Below, in pieces: positions 1-5,907 of a stretch of DNA of 5,987 bases. The notes beneath the pieces were generated by a model, which searched no databases, had not been told where the DNA came from, and saw only the letters and a program-made list of their open reading frames with translations. Both the position numbers and the translations under genes were made by a program. Numbering within the stretch: position 1 is the stretch's first letter; the number at the start of each line of letters is the position of its first letter. This DNA comes from an uncultured Fusibacter sp. (GTDB taxonomy: Bacteria; Bacillota; Clostridia; Peptostreptococcales; Acidaminobacteraceae): positions 1-5,987 of the forward strand of contig CALFXQ010000427.1 of assembly GCA_937958285.1 (NCBI GenBank). The letters are read 5' to 3'.

Positions 1-768
1 CATCTTCACGACTATTTAATTGCCAGTTCAAACCTGCCCGTCTTCAAAATGACTCGAACAAAGGGGCAGATGTTTATCGATGGTGGCTTCTACGACAATT
101 TGCCGATAAGGCTAGCCCAAAGCATGGGTGCCACCGAAATCACGACCATAGAACTGGGTGCAATTGGAGTTAAGCGCATTCCAAAAGGTCTGAATTACCG
201 CAGTATCGCGCCCAACGAAGACTTAGGGCCTCTGCTGGCTTTCACCGAAACGCGGGTGAGGCATAATTTAAAGCTTGGCTATTTCGATGCCATGAAAACC
301 CTAGACGGCCTTCTCGGCAAGCGATTCTATGTGCGCCCGACTATCGACAACGACAGGTTGGCCCATGTTTTAGCAGATCTTCAGGTTGAGCCCTTACGTC
401 AGATTGCAACTATTTTTGGCTATGAGGGCATGGACCCACGACGCTTCACCTTCGAACATTTACTGCCGAGGCTTGGAGATATTCTAGGCGTGGATACTCA
501 TGCGTCTTATGCTCAAATGCTCGTAGCACTAATGGAAGTAATCAGTGAGCAGTTGGGACTAGATCCCTTTGAGGTACGTCACCTCGAGCACTGGATGCAA
601 GAGGTGCGGGAGCTTTATCGGCCAGGTGAAGTGAGCAGCCCAATGGGTTTGTTGGACAAGTTGCTGCCAGATAAGTTATTTTTGCAAACATCCGTTTTTG
701 GCCATGCACAGAGACAAGCACTGCTTAGAACGGTTTATGAAAAACTAATATATGAGGTGAATGTATGA
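1..768 (+). CDS. Patatin-like phospholipase/esterase, C-terminal part (start outside window)
   Basis: The frame is open from base 1 to the TGA at 766-768, giving 255 visible residues. An ATG at 49 is only an internal Met, because the upstream residues (LIASSNLPVFK) match the family's stretch before the catalytic Asp. The diagnostic motif is FIDGGFYDNLPI, with the Asp of the Ser-Asp dyad encoded at 79-81. Patatin-family enzymes are serine acyl hydrolases that cleave lipid esters using a GxSxG nucleophile and this DGG/DGA Asp. The GxSxG and the oxyanion-hole glycines must lie upstream, so activity cannot be judged here. About 225 residues follow the DGG motif; they look soluble, with no membrane segment, and I cannot assign them a separate function. 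The gene overlaps the next one by 4 bases, so the two are probably co-translated. Family assignment is good; substrate is unknown. Confidence 0.85.
   Translation, partial: HLHDYLIASSNLPVFKMTRTKGQMFIDGGFYDNLPIRLAQSMGATEITTIELGAIGVKRIPKGLNYRSIAPNEDLGPLLAFTETRVRHNLKLGYFDAMKTLDGLLGKRFYVRPTIDNDRLAHVLADLQVEPLRQIATIFGYEGMDPRRFTFEHLLPRLGDILGVDTHASYAQMLVALMEVISEQLGLDPFEVRHLEHWMQEVRELYRPGEVSSPMGLLDKLLPDKLFLQTSVFGHAQRQALLRTVYEKLIYEVNV
754..760 (+). promoter_or_regulatory. Ribosome binding site of the phosphosugar mutase gene
   Basis: GAGGTGA lies inside the last codons of the patatin gene, with 7 bases between GAGG and the ATG at 765. It supports that start and, with the ATGA overlap, suggests translational coupling. 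Confidence 0.7.
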
Positions 769-2477
769 GTAAGACTTACAGAGAAATCTACGAGGCCTGG
801 ACAAAAGATAAGAGCTTTGACGAGGCATTTCGCAGAGAGCTCCTCGGCTTAACAGATGAAGCAGAAATTGAGGATCGTTTCTACAAGGATTTGTCCTTTG
901 GTACGGCAGGTATGCGCGGTGTAATTGGTGCGGGGCGAAATCGCATGAACAAGTATATCGTCCAAAAGGCATCCCAGGGGTATGCTAATTATTTACTGTC
1001 TAAATCACCTAGTGCCACCTGTGTAATTGCCTACGATAATCGCCGCATGTCGGTAGAGTTTTCTCAAGAGGCGGCACGCGTCTTTGCTGCAAATGGCATC
1101 AAAACATTTTTGTTTGAAGGACTTAGAACCACGCCGGAGCTGAGCTTTGCTATACGTGAATTGGAAACAACTGGTGGTGTGGTCATAACGGCGAGTCATA
1201 ATCCTCCAGAGTACAATGGCTACAAGGTATATGGACCAGATGGGGCTCAGTTAATCCCCATAGAGGCGGATGCTGTGACGCATGCAGTCGATGCCGTCAC
1301 CGATTTTTCTAGTGTCAAGCTTATGGACTTTGTGGCTGCTGAAGAGGCTGGTTTAATTGTTTCATTAGGTGAGGCGATGGACCGGGCATTCTTAAGTGCC
1401 GTGAAACGCCAAATTAGAAAGCCCGAGGCATACAAAGTTCCCATGACCATTACTTTTTCACCTCTTCATGGTACAGGTGGCATGATCGTAGAGAAATTGA
1501 TGATGGATTTAGGGGTGAGTGACGTTCACTTTGTGCCAGATCAAATGGTGGTAGATACAGAGTTTAGCACTTGCCAGAAGCCAAATCCTGAGGAACTTCA
1601 GGCCTTTGATGTCTCAAAAGCGTATGGCCAGTCCATTGGTGCTGACCTCTTAGTGGCAACTGATCCCGATGCCGACAGGGTCGGTGTTGTAGTCAAAGAT
1701 CGATTAGGTGAATACGTGCCGTTAAATGGCAATCAAGTGGGTGCTCTGCTCACTTATTATCTTCTGAATGCAGGTCCTGTGCCTAAAGATGGCATGATTG
1801 TTAAAACGGTAGTAACGAGTGATTTGGGTCCTAAAATCGCCGCATCTTTTGGTGTAGGTGTTGCAGAAACGCTAACGGGATTTAAGTTTATTGGTGAAAA
1901 GATTAGAGGTTTTGAGACCTCTGGCAAGGGCAGTTACATTTTGGGCTACGAAGAGAGCTATGGCTACTTAATCGGCACCCATGCAAGAGACAAAGATGCA
2001 GTTGTCGCAACCATGCTTGTAATAGAAATGGCGAAGTTCTACCATGGTCAGGGCAAGAACCTCCTAGAAGTACTTGAAGAAATCTATCAGCAGTTTGGGT
2101 TCTTTAAGGAGCATATGATTTCAAAAACGCTGGCAGGCAAACAGGGCATGGCAATGATTGGCGAGATTATGGCTCTACTTCGCAATCAAGCAAAAGAACT
2201 TTTTAGTGACTTTTCACTGGTACGTGCTCAAGACTACGAAACTGGGATTGAGACGAATTTGCTCAGTGGTGAAGTAAAAACCTTGGATTATCCCGCATCT
2301 GATGTTCTTAAGTACTATATGGCAGATGGTTCTTGGTTTGCGGTTCGTCCTTCTGGTACTGAACCGAAGATTAAATTCTATTGTTCGGTGCAAGCACCAA
2401 CAGCCACGGAGGCTCACGGCACCATCGCCTCTCTAGAACGTGCCATAGGGGGCGTGTTCCCTGGTTCGGCGAAGTAA
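765..2477 (+). CDS. pgcA: Phospho-sugar mutase (alpha-phosphoglucomutase / phosphomannomutase, PgcA type)
   Basis: This is a complete 570-residue cytosolic enzyme of the alpha-D-phosphohexomutase superfamily. It interconverts hexose 1-phosphate and 6-phosphate, most likely glucose, feeding UDP-glucose, glycan and glycolipid synthesis or glycogen turnover. The four family motifs appear in order: the phosphoserine loop TASHNPPEYNG (142-152, active Ser144), the Mg-binding loop DPDADR (300-305, Asp300/302/304), the sugar-specificity loop GYEESYG (394-400) and the phosphate-binding loop RPSGTEPK (528-535). FGTAGMRG near residues 45-52 is the usual N-terminal substrate loop. Length fits the long Firmicute PgcA/PGM2 branch rather than the roughly 450-residue GlmM/ManB branch. 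All catalytic residues are present, so it should be active. The start is set by GAGGTGA at 754-760 and the 4-base overlap with the patatin gene. The last residues (GGVFPGSAK) are encoded inside an inverted-repeat arm and may be a late-acquired tail. The glucose versus mannose preference is not proven here. Confidence 0.93.
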   Translation: MSKTYREIYEAWTKDKSFDEAFRRELLGLTDEAEIEDRFYKDLSFGTAGMRGVIGAGRNRMNKYIVQKASQGYANYLLSKSPSATCVIAYDNRRMSVEFSQEAARVFAANGIKTFLFEGLRTTPELSFAIRELETTGGVVITASHNPPEYNGYKVYGPDGAQLIPIEADAVTHAVDAVTDFSSVKLMDFVAAEEAGLIVSLGEAMDRAFLSAVKRQIRKPEAYKVPMTITFSPLHGTGGMIVEKLMMDLGVSDVHFVPDQMVVDTEFSTCQKPNPEELQAFDVSKAYGQSIGADLLVATDPDADRVGVVVKDRLGEYVPLNGNQVGALLTYYLLNAGPVPKDGMIVKTVVTSDLGPKIAASFGVGVAETLTGFKFIGEKIRGFETSGKGSYILGYEESYGYLIGTHARDKDAVVATMLVIEMAKFYHGQGKNLLEVLEEIYQQFGFFKEHMISKTLAGKQGMAMIGEIMALLRNQAKELFSDFSLVRAQDYETGIETNLLSGEVKTLDYPASDVLKYYMADGSWFAVRPSGTEPKIKFYCSVQAPTATEAHGTIASLERAIGGVFPGSAK

Positions 2478-2614
2478 ACGCCAGAGGGTTTGCTATTGCT
2501 AGTTTTATCATTTGATTATCTGTGAGGCTGTCCCCTCTGGCACGATATAGCGCACATATCCATGGTCCTAGGGTTGCCGGATATGTGCGTTTCGCCGAAC
2601 GGGTAACACGCCCC
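2449..2614. repeat. Nested inverted-repeat structure (three-helix, REP/BIME-like candidate)
   Basis: Outer helix: 2464-2473 pairs perfectly with 2591-2600, 2459-2461 with 2601-2603, and 2449-2458 with 2605-2614, giving 23 bp interrupted by a 2-base and a 1-base bulge. It encloses two perfect hairpins side by side: 2480-2488 with 2533-2541 (9 bp, AT-rich 44-base loop) and 2551-2561 with 2579-2589 (11 bp, 17-base loop). The whole is a three-way-junction shape, possible as RNA on either strand or as a DNA cruciform. The left outer arm codes for the last residues of the mutase, whose TAA (2475-2477) sits at the junction. It is too elaborate for a simple terminator, which follows separately. Its position beside a RAYT-type transposase suggests a palindromic element of the kind these enzymes move; that link is inference. 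A structured 3' UTR RNA is the alternative. Confidence 0.6.
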
Positions 2615-2620
2615 ATTTTC

Positions 2621-2675
2621 AAAAAAACGGAGCTGTGCATCGGTCAGTAACGACATTGCATAGCTCCGTTTTTTT
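2621..2675. terminator. Bidirectional intrinsic terminator between mutase and transposase genes
   Basis: The arms 2621-2639 and 2657-2675 pair over 19 positions with a single G-T wobble. The stem core is ACGGAGCTGTGCA, flanked by A7 on the left and T7 on the right, around a 17-base loop. Each strand therefore shows a GC-containing stem followed by a T-tract, which suits termination of the mutase operon on the plus strand and the transposase on the minus strand. Confidence 0.88.
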
Positions 2676-2683
2676 GCATAGAT

Positions 2684-2707
2684 AAATCAGCGCGACCGCG
2701 CTGATTT
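2684..2707. repeat. Perfect hairpin overlapping the transposase stop codon
   Basis: AAATCAGCGC (2684-2693) and GCGCTGATTT (2698-2707) are perfect 10-bp arms around the 4-base loop GACC. The arms contain the TGA stop (2687-2689, minus strand) and the codons of the last six residues of the transposase. There is no good T-tract on either side, so it is not an ordinary terminator. Terminal hairpins next to HUH transposase genes are a known recognition feature in IS200/IS605 and REP systems; that role here is inferred. Confidence 0.6.
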
Positions 2708-3604
2708 GCCGTTGACCCTGTTCTCAGAGGCAAGCGCGCGAATGACTAAATTGTGACTGTGTCCAAGTACACGCCCCAGCTGTCTTGTGCTGGTTGGATA
2801 GGCTTCATATATTCGGCAAATGACCCAGTATCTTTTACAAGCATTAATACTCACTCGCCGATTCACAAGGGATTTACGTGCCTCAAAATCATGCAGACTC
2901 AGTGCCTCACACTCCTCGTTTAACCGAGAGAGTGTGACCTTAATTTGCTGATAGTAATCTTGATCACTAGGAGCAACTGGGCCATCTAAAAGAACAGACA
3001 GGTTTGTGTGCGTTGTGGCTTTGCTAAACGGATTGGCAGGAGTTCGCTCAAATTCCATGTACTTTTGATAGAGGCTGGCAGTGGGATAGTAGTTGTGAAT
3101 CCAGTTTGTATTGACGATATGGTTTAAATTCTGGGTGAGGTTATGCTTTGTGCCAGAGTATGAATTTAGGTATGTGTTATGGCTCGACCACCGATAATTT
3201 TCACAAGTGCTTGACAGACCAGCCCTCAATGGATTTTGATGGATGTAATGAAGTGTTGAAATGACTTGTGCGTAGTCCTGTATCGGATGGCTGCGATAGC
3301 GATTATCAAACAAATGGCCCGTACGTTCATATTTGAAGTTATGCCAACGGGCATAATCTTGCGCAATAAACTGCATGATTATTGCAAGTGTATCGATCTT
3401 GTCCACTTGAATTAACAGGTGAACGTGATTTGACATCAAACAGAATCCATAAAAAGCGACATTTTCATTCAATAGCGCCGCTTGCATACATTGAATGTAA
3501 AATCTATAATCCTTCTCATCCAAAAAGAGATCCCTTTTGTCTATTCCCCGCTGCAAGACGTGATAAATTCCTTGATAACTAATGGTTCTAGCATTTCGTG
3601 GCAC
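2687..3604 (-). CDS. RAYT / IS200-like single-tyrosine HUH transposase with C-terminal DnaA-like helix-turn-helix
   Basis: This is a 305-residue member of the Y1_Tnp (COG1943, REP-associated tyrosine transposase) family. These enzymes cut single-stranded DNA at hairpins through a 5'-phosphotyrosine link. The N-terminal block MPRNARTISYQGIYHVLQRG is typical of the family. The HUH metal site is in CLMSNHVHLLI (His60, His62), and the likely nucleophile is Tyr120 in LHYIHQNPLRAGL. ERTGHLFDNRYRS is another family block. From about 253 to 291 the sequence (RQLGRVLGHSHNLVIRAL at its end) resembles the DNA-binding helix-turn-helix of DnaA domain IV. I chose the GTG at 3604 because AGGAGG (3611-3616) lies 6 bases before it; a frame-compatible GTG at 3622 would put that site inside the gene. 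All key residues are present and the frame is intact, so it may be active. No accessory tnpB/IscB-like gene is in the window, favouring the RAYT class over complete IS605. Confidence 0.88.
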   Translation of the reverse strand: MPRNARTISYQGIYHVLQRGIDKRDLFLDEKDYRFYIQCMQAALLNENVAFYGFCLMSNHVHLLIQVDKIDTLAIIMQFIAQDYARWHNFKYERTGHLFDNRYRSHPIQDYAQVISTLHYIHQNPLRAGLSSTCENYRWSSHNTYLNSYSGTKHNLTQNLNHIVNTNWIHNYYPTASLYQKYMEFERTPANPFSKATTHTNLSVLLDGPVAPSDQDYYQQIKVTLSRLNEECEALSLHDFEARKSLVNRRVSINACKRYWVICRIYEAYPTSTRQLGRVLGHSHNLVIRALASENRVNGKSARSR

Positions 3605-3610
3605 GCTAAT

Positions 3611-3616
3611 CCTCCT
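3611..3616 (-). promoter_or_regulatory. Ribosome binding site of the transposase, fixing the GTG start at 3604
   Basis: The minus strand reads AGGAGG, then ATTAGC, then GTG. This is a full Shine-Dalgarno sequence with ideal 6-base spacing, and it selects GTG 3604 over the upstream GTG 3622. Confidence 0.8.
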
Positions 3617-3642
3617 CGACACATTCAGACATCCTCGAAATT

Positions 3643-3671
3643 AGTCTAAATGATTCGAGAAAAAATGTCAT
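3643..3671 (-). promoter_or_regulatory. Candidate sigma-70/sigma-A promoter of the transposase gene
   Basis: On the minus strand ATGACA (3666-3671, 5 of 6 matches to TTGACA) is separated by 17 bases from TAGACT (3643-3648, 4 of 6 matches to TATAAT). The leader would be about 30 bases. The -10 box lies between the arms CTCGAA (3634-3639) and TTCGAG (3654-3659) and overlaps the small dyad TTAG-T-CTAA (3641-3649), which could be an operator. It is a pattern match only. Confidence 0.4.
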
Positions 3672-3766
3672 CACTTCAGCGATCAAGTGTGCAAATTGCA
3701 GAAAGCACCAAAGAGCATACCAATCATTCCTACTTTACTCAGATAGGATTCCCGTTGCATAAATAC

Positions 3767-3772
3767 TATGAT
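3767..3772 (+). promoter_or_regulatory. Weak candidate -10 box for the 3907-5900 transcription unit
   Basis: TATGAT (5 of 6 matches to TATAAT) lies in an AT-rich stretch, and TAAAAT (3772-3777) is an overlapping alternative. No good -35 box is found at 16-18 bases upstream of either. If used, it would give a leader of about 125 bases that contains the hairpins and the repeat-like motif. Confidence 0.25.
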
Positions 3773-3782
3773 AAAATGTGCC

Positions 3783-3818
3783 ATGAGGGACACCCATCCC
3801 GAGAATGCACCTCATTCT
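3783..3818 (+). promoter_or_regulatory. Leader hairpins that exclude each other, upstream of the hypothetical gene
   Basis: ATGAGG (3783-3788) can pair with CCTCAT (3810-3815). Alternatively GGGA (3787-3790) pairs with TCCC (3797-3800) while AGAATG (3802-3807) pairs with CATTCT (3813-3818). The pairings share bases, so only one set can form at a time. The stems are short (4-6 bp), and a regulatory role is speculative. Confidence 0.2.
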
Positions 3819-3872
3819 AAAATGACAACTCAGACTTTTCAATAGATTTACCAATCTCTCTCCCAGTTCCCA

Positions 3873-3895
3873 GCGAACCACCAGAACACGCCCCC
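3873..3895 (+). repeat. Degenerate third copy of the AACACGCCCC arm motif
   Basis: GCGAACC (3873-3879) followed by GAACACGCCCCC (3884-3895) resembles the outer arms of the 2449-2614 structure. There the right arm reads GCCGAAC, a short spacer, then AACACGCCCC, and the left arm has the same in reverse complement. This copy is in the same orientation as the right arm, so the two flank the transposase gene as imperfect direct repeats. A 4-bp hairpin, GTTC (3866-3869) with GAAC (3875-3878), overlaps its left part. Confidence 0.4.
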
Positions 3896-3902
3896 AAAGG
3901 AG
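3896..3902 (+). promoter_or_regulatory. Ribosome binding site of the hypothetical gene at 3907
   Basis: AAAGGAG ends 4 bases before the ATG at 3907. The spacing is slightly short, but the next in-frame Met (codon 11) has no comparable site, so the ATG at 3907 is preferred. The site abuts the repeat-like motif ending at 3895. Confidence 0.7.
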
Positions 3903-3906
3903 CATT

Positions 3907-4977
3907 ATGCAAGCTTACGTTACACGCACACGCCTTATGGGCGTCGTAGCAGGATACATCACCTATGGTGAACCGAATCATTATGATTTTTTTCATGTAG
4001 AGTTTGAATCTTTTGGCCTAGACCGCTTCGACCAATTGGTAGCGCCCAGCTCCACCGATGTGGCACATATGAAGGCAGAGGTATTCGGAGGCCTCGGTGG
4101 CATCTTGGTACCCGTCACGCCAGACCAGCTTCTGCAACTCATCGTCGCCGCTTCGGCTGTCAGTCCGGACTCTGCAGAACTTGCAGCAGCACTGAAAAAC
4201 TCCCCGTGGCTCCAACAAGCACTGGGGTCAAGCGAAAAACCCATATACCAACGCTTTAATAGCCAGCACTTTTCAGAACTAATGAATGCCTGCTGCGAGG
4301 AACTTCGCAGTCCCTTTGAGTACATCCATTACTTTTTAATGCGCTATCTTGGACAAGACAATATTTATTTGCGCTATGCACCACAAGGATATGCTTTTTT
4401 AAATGATCGCTATACGTTGATGCGCAATCACCTGCAGCGCCAGGATGATGACAGCTATCACTTTTCTGCCCTTGGTCTTTCCGAAGATTATGCTTTAATC
4501 GAAGGTACAGTCACAATTGATGAAGGGATTGTTGAAAGTTTTACAGTCGATGTAGAGAAGCCACTTACACAGCTTGAAGCCTCGTTGCTACTAAAAAAGC
4601 CGGAGTACATTTATCTTTACGACGTAGATAAGACCACAGTGGAAACGCTGCTTGCCTCTGAAAATAAAGCGTTTGCAGTCAATCTATACCCACAAGGTAG
4701 GCTCTACACATGTTATCGTCAACACAACGATCACGTGAATGCCAAGACTTTTTTCCTCAATGGAGATGTGGAAGTTTATTTTTACTTTACAGATAGCCAG
4801 CAATTACTTCTTGTGGCAGACGACATTCGCGCTCTAATAAAGTGGGACGATTATCTCGAAAATCATTTTGGAGAGGGTGTCGACAAATATGAAGAATGGA
4901 ATTTTGACAGCCCAATTCTCTATAGCTTTATAGATTCACCCTTTGTAGATTTTGACGATTTTATCGCATCGGAGTAA
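3907..4977 (+). CDS. Uncharacterised acidic soluble protein (356 residues)
   Basis: I do not recognise a family. The frame is long, has a good ribosome binding site and is followed tightly by a transporter gene, so it is a real gene. The protein has no signal peptide and no membrane segment, which suggests the cytosol. Visible parts: an N-terminal region with the glycine-rich EVFGGLGGILVPV (58-70); a helical region rich in Ala/Leu/Ser (73-106); a Phe/Tyr-rich middle (SPFEYIHYFLMRYL, 135-148); a beta-rich region around 190-300 with EGTVTIDEGIVESF (199-212); and a strongly acidic tail after 304 with several Asp/Glu-aromatic clusters (for example FVDFDDFIASE). No catalytic motif stands out. Only 2 bases separate it from the downstream transporter, so the two are probably co-transcribed and perhaps functionally linked. 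It could be a regulator, a cytosolic partner or an unrelated passenger; I cannot choose. Confidence 0.75.
   Translation: MQAYVTRTRLMGVVAGYITYGEPNHYDFFHVEFESFGLDRFDQLVAPSSTDVAHMKAEVFGGLGGILVPVTPDQLLQLIVAASAVSPDSAELAAALKNSPWLQQALGSSEKPIYQRFNSQHFSELMNACCEELRSPFEYIHYFLMRYLGQDNIYLRYAPQGYAFLNDRYTLMRNHLQRQDDDSYHFSALGLSEDYALIEGTVTIDEGIVESFTVDVEKPLTQLEASLLLKKPEYIYLYDVDKTTVETLLASENKAFAVNLYPQGRLYTCYRQHNDHVNAKTFFLNGDVEVYFYFTDSQQLLLVADDIRALIKWDDYLENHFGEGVDKYEEWNFDSPILYSFIDSPFVDFDDFIASE
4971..4974 (+). promoter_or_regulatory. Ribosome binding site of the transporter, inside the preceding gene
   Basis: GGAG immediately precedes the TAA of the upstream gene and lies 5 bases before the ATG at 4980. This supports the start and suggests that translation of the two genes is coupled. 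Confidence 0.7.
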
Positions 4978-4979
4978 AT

Positions 4980-5900
4980 ATGGACATTTTAACTCAGATA
5001 TTTGTTTTGTTCTCATTAATCATACTCGGCTACATCATTAGAAAACTCGGCATCGTTACTGCCGCTATTAATCGAGAAATCGGAGCCCTGGTTCTCAATG
5101 TAGCACTCCCTGCATTTATAGTATCCTCCATGGACTTTCCCTTTTCACTGGATGTTCTCAAAGATAGCCTATTGCTCATCGTTATTTCCTTTGCGGTCTA
5201 TGGTGTATCCATCCTCATTTCAAAAGCATACACTCGTCTCACTAAGGCAGAAGGCTCTGGACGTCCCGTTTTGGAATATGTAATCACATTCTCAAATTCG
5301 GGGTATATGGGATATCCAGTAGTCTATGAGGTTTTCGGAGAAAAGGGTGTTTTCTATGCTGCCATCTACAATATGGCCTTCAACATCCTGGTCTGGAGCT
5401 ATGGCGTAAACCTTTTGAGAGAAAAGGGAACTGCAGTGCAAATGGACTTATCAAGTAGATTAAAGAAGATATTTAATCCAGGTCTAATCGCCTTGATCAT
5501 CGGCTATACGATATTTTTAACGGGAGTAAAACTGCCTGCAGGTATAACAAAAGTACTTGAAATGGTGGGTAGTACAACCACACCGCTCTCGATGATGTTC
5601 ATTGGCTTTATTCTCACTGAGGTCTCATTCAAAGAAGCATTGAAGAATAGACATGTATGGGGTGTGAGTGCTCTGCGCTTAATACTGATACCAGCGGCTA
5701 CGTTCCTCATATTAAAGGCATTGGGCTTTGAAGATCTTACCCTGATGATTCCTGTGCTCATTGCTGCAATGCCAGCGGCTGCCAACACTGCCATCTTTGC
5801 CAGCCAACTGGGCGGCGATTACCGCACTGGCTCACTACTCATCTTCATCACCACCCTTCTGTCGGTAATCACCATCCCCCTGCTAATGTACTTAATATAG
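4980..5900 (+). CDS. AEC family transporter (auxin efflux carrier / Mem_trans type)
   Basis: This is a 306-residue inner-membrane protein with about ten hydrophobic segments (roughly 3-20, 33-50, 61-80, 98-118, 124-142, 167-181, 194-214, 226-247, 252-272, 283-304), the usual layout and length of bacterial AEC carriers. Family signatures visible are NSGYMGYPV (106-114) in the fourth segment, IFNPGLIALIIG (164-175) opening the second half, STTTPLSMMFIG (198-209), and MPAAANTAIFASQLGGD (264-280) near the end. Bacterial AEC members studied so far move small organic acids such as malate or malonate, or are of unknown substrate; nothing here fixes the substrate. The N-terminus (MDILTQIFVLFSLIILGYIIRK) begins directly in a membrane segment, as is typical, so the ATG at 4980 is right. 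It lies 2 bases after an uncharacterised gene and is followed by a terminator at 5908-5939, making it the last gene of its unit. Confidence 0.92.
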   Translation: MDILTQIFVLFSLIILGYIIRKLGIVTAAINREIGALVLNVALPAFIVSSMDFPFSLDVLKDSLLLIVISFAVYGVSILISKAYTRLTKAEGSGRPVLEYVITFSNSGYMGYPVVYEVFGEKGVFYAAIYNMAFNILVWSYGVNLLREKGTAVQMDLSSRLKKIFNPGLIALIIGYTIFLTGVKLPAGITKVLEMVGSTTTPLSMMFIGFILTEVSFKEALKNRHVWGVSALRLILIPAATFLILKALGFEDLTLMIPVLIAAMPAAANTAIFASQLGGDYRTGSLLIFITTLLSVITIPLLMYLI

Positions 5901-5907
5901 GTACGGT

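Larger units (their letters stand above)
3605..3906. other. Divergent intergenic region between transposase and hypothetical gene
   Basis: This 302-base gap holds no convincing gene on either strand. Towards the left it carries the transposase ribosome binding site and promoter candidate. In the middle are small dyads: CACTT/AAGTG (3672-3676, 3685-3689) and the 11-base TGCAA-A-TTGCA (3690-3700). The right half is the presumed leader of the gene at 3907, with alternative hairpins at 3783-3818 and a repeat-like motif at 3873-3895. Low coding potential and clustered dyads fit a regulatory region; no binding protein can be named. Confidence 0.5.

Noticed and set aside
49..51. ATG as the start of the patatin-like gene
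   Set aside because: The frame is open to base 1, the preceding 16 residues match the family, and the catalytic Ser region would be missing. The gene therefore begins outside the window.
2371..2640. Minus-strand open frame of 89 codons across the end of the mutase gene
   Set aside because: It runs through the terminator arm, both hairpins and the mutase coding strand, has no ribosome binding site, and its product looks like no known protein.
2769..2777. A further ACACGCCCC inside the transposase gene
   Set aside because: It encodes part of the helix-turn-helix (LGRVLG) in frame, lacks the GCCGAAC half and has no pairing partner, so it is probably coincidence. It was not counted as a repeat copy.
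3382..3582. Plus-strand open frame of 66 codons opposite the transposase catalytic region
   Set aside because: It is the complement of the conserved HUH-containing region of the transposase and has no ribosome binding site.
2687..3622. Complete IS605-type element with a TnpB/IscB partner
   Set aside because: No RuvC-like accessory gene is present on either strand, and the protein sequence fits the RAYT-type branch.
3993..4325. Minus-strand open frame of 110 codons inside the hypothetical gene
   Set aside because: It lies wholly antisense to a well-supported gene, has Ser/Ala-rich low-complexity content and no convincing start site.
5504..5794. Minus-strand open frame of 96 codons inside the transporter gene
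   Set aside because: It is antisense to a clear AEC carrier and has no independent support.
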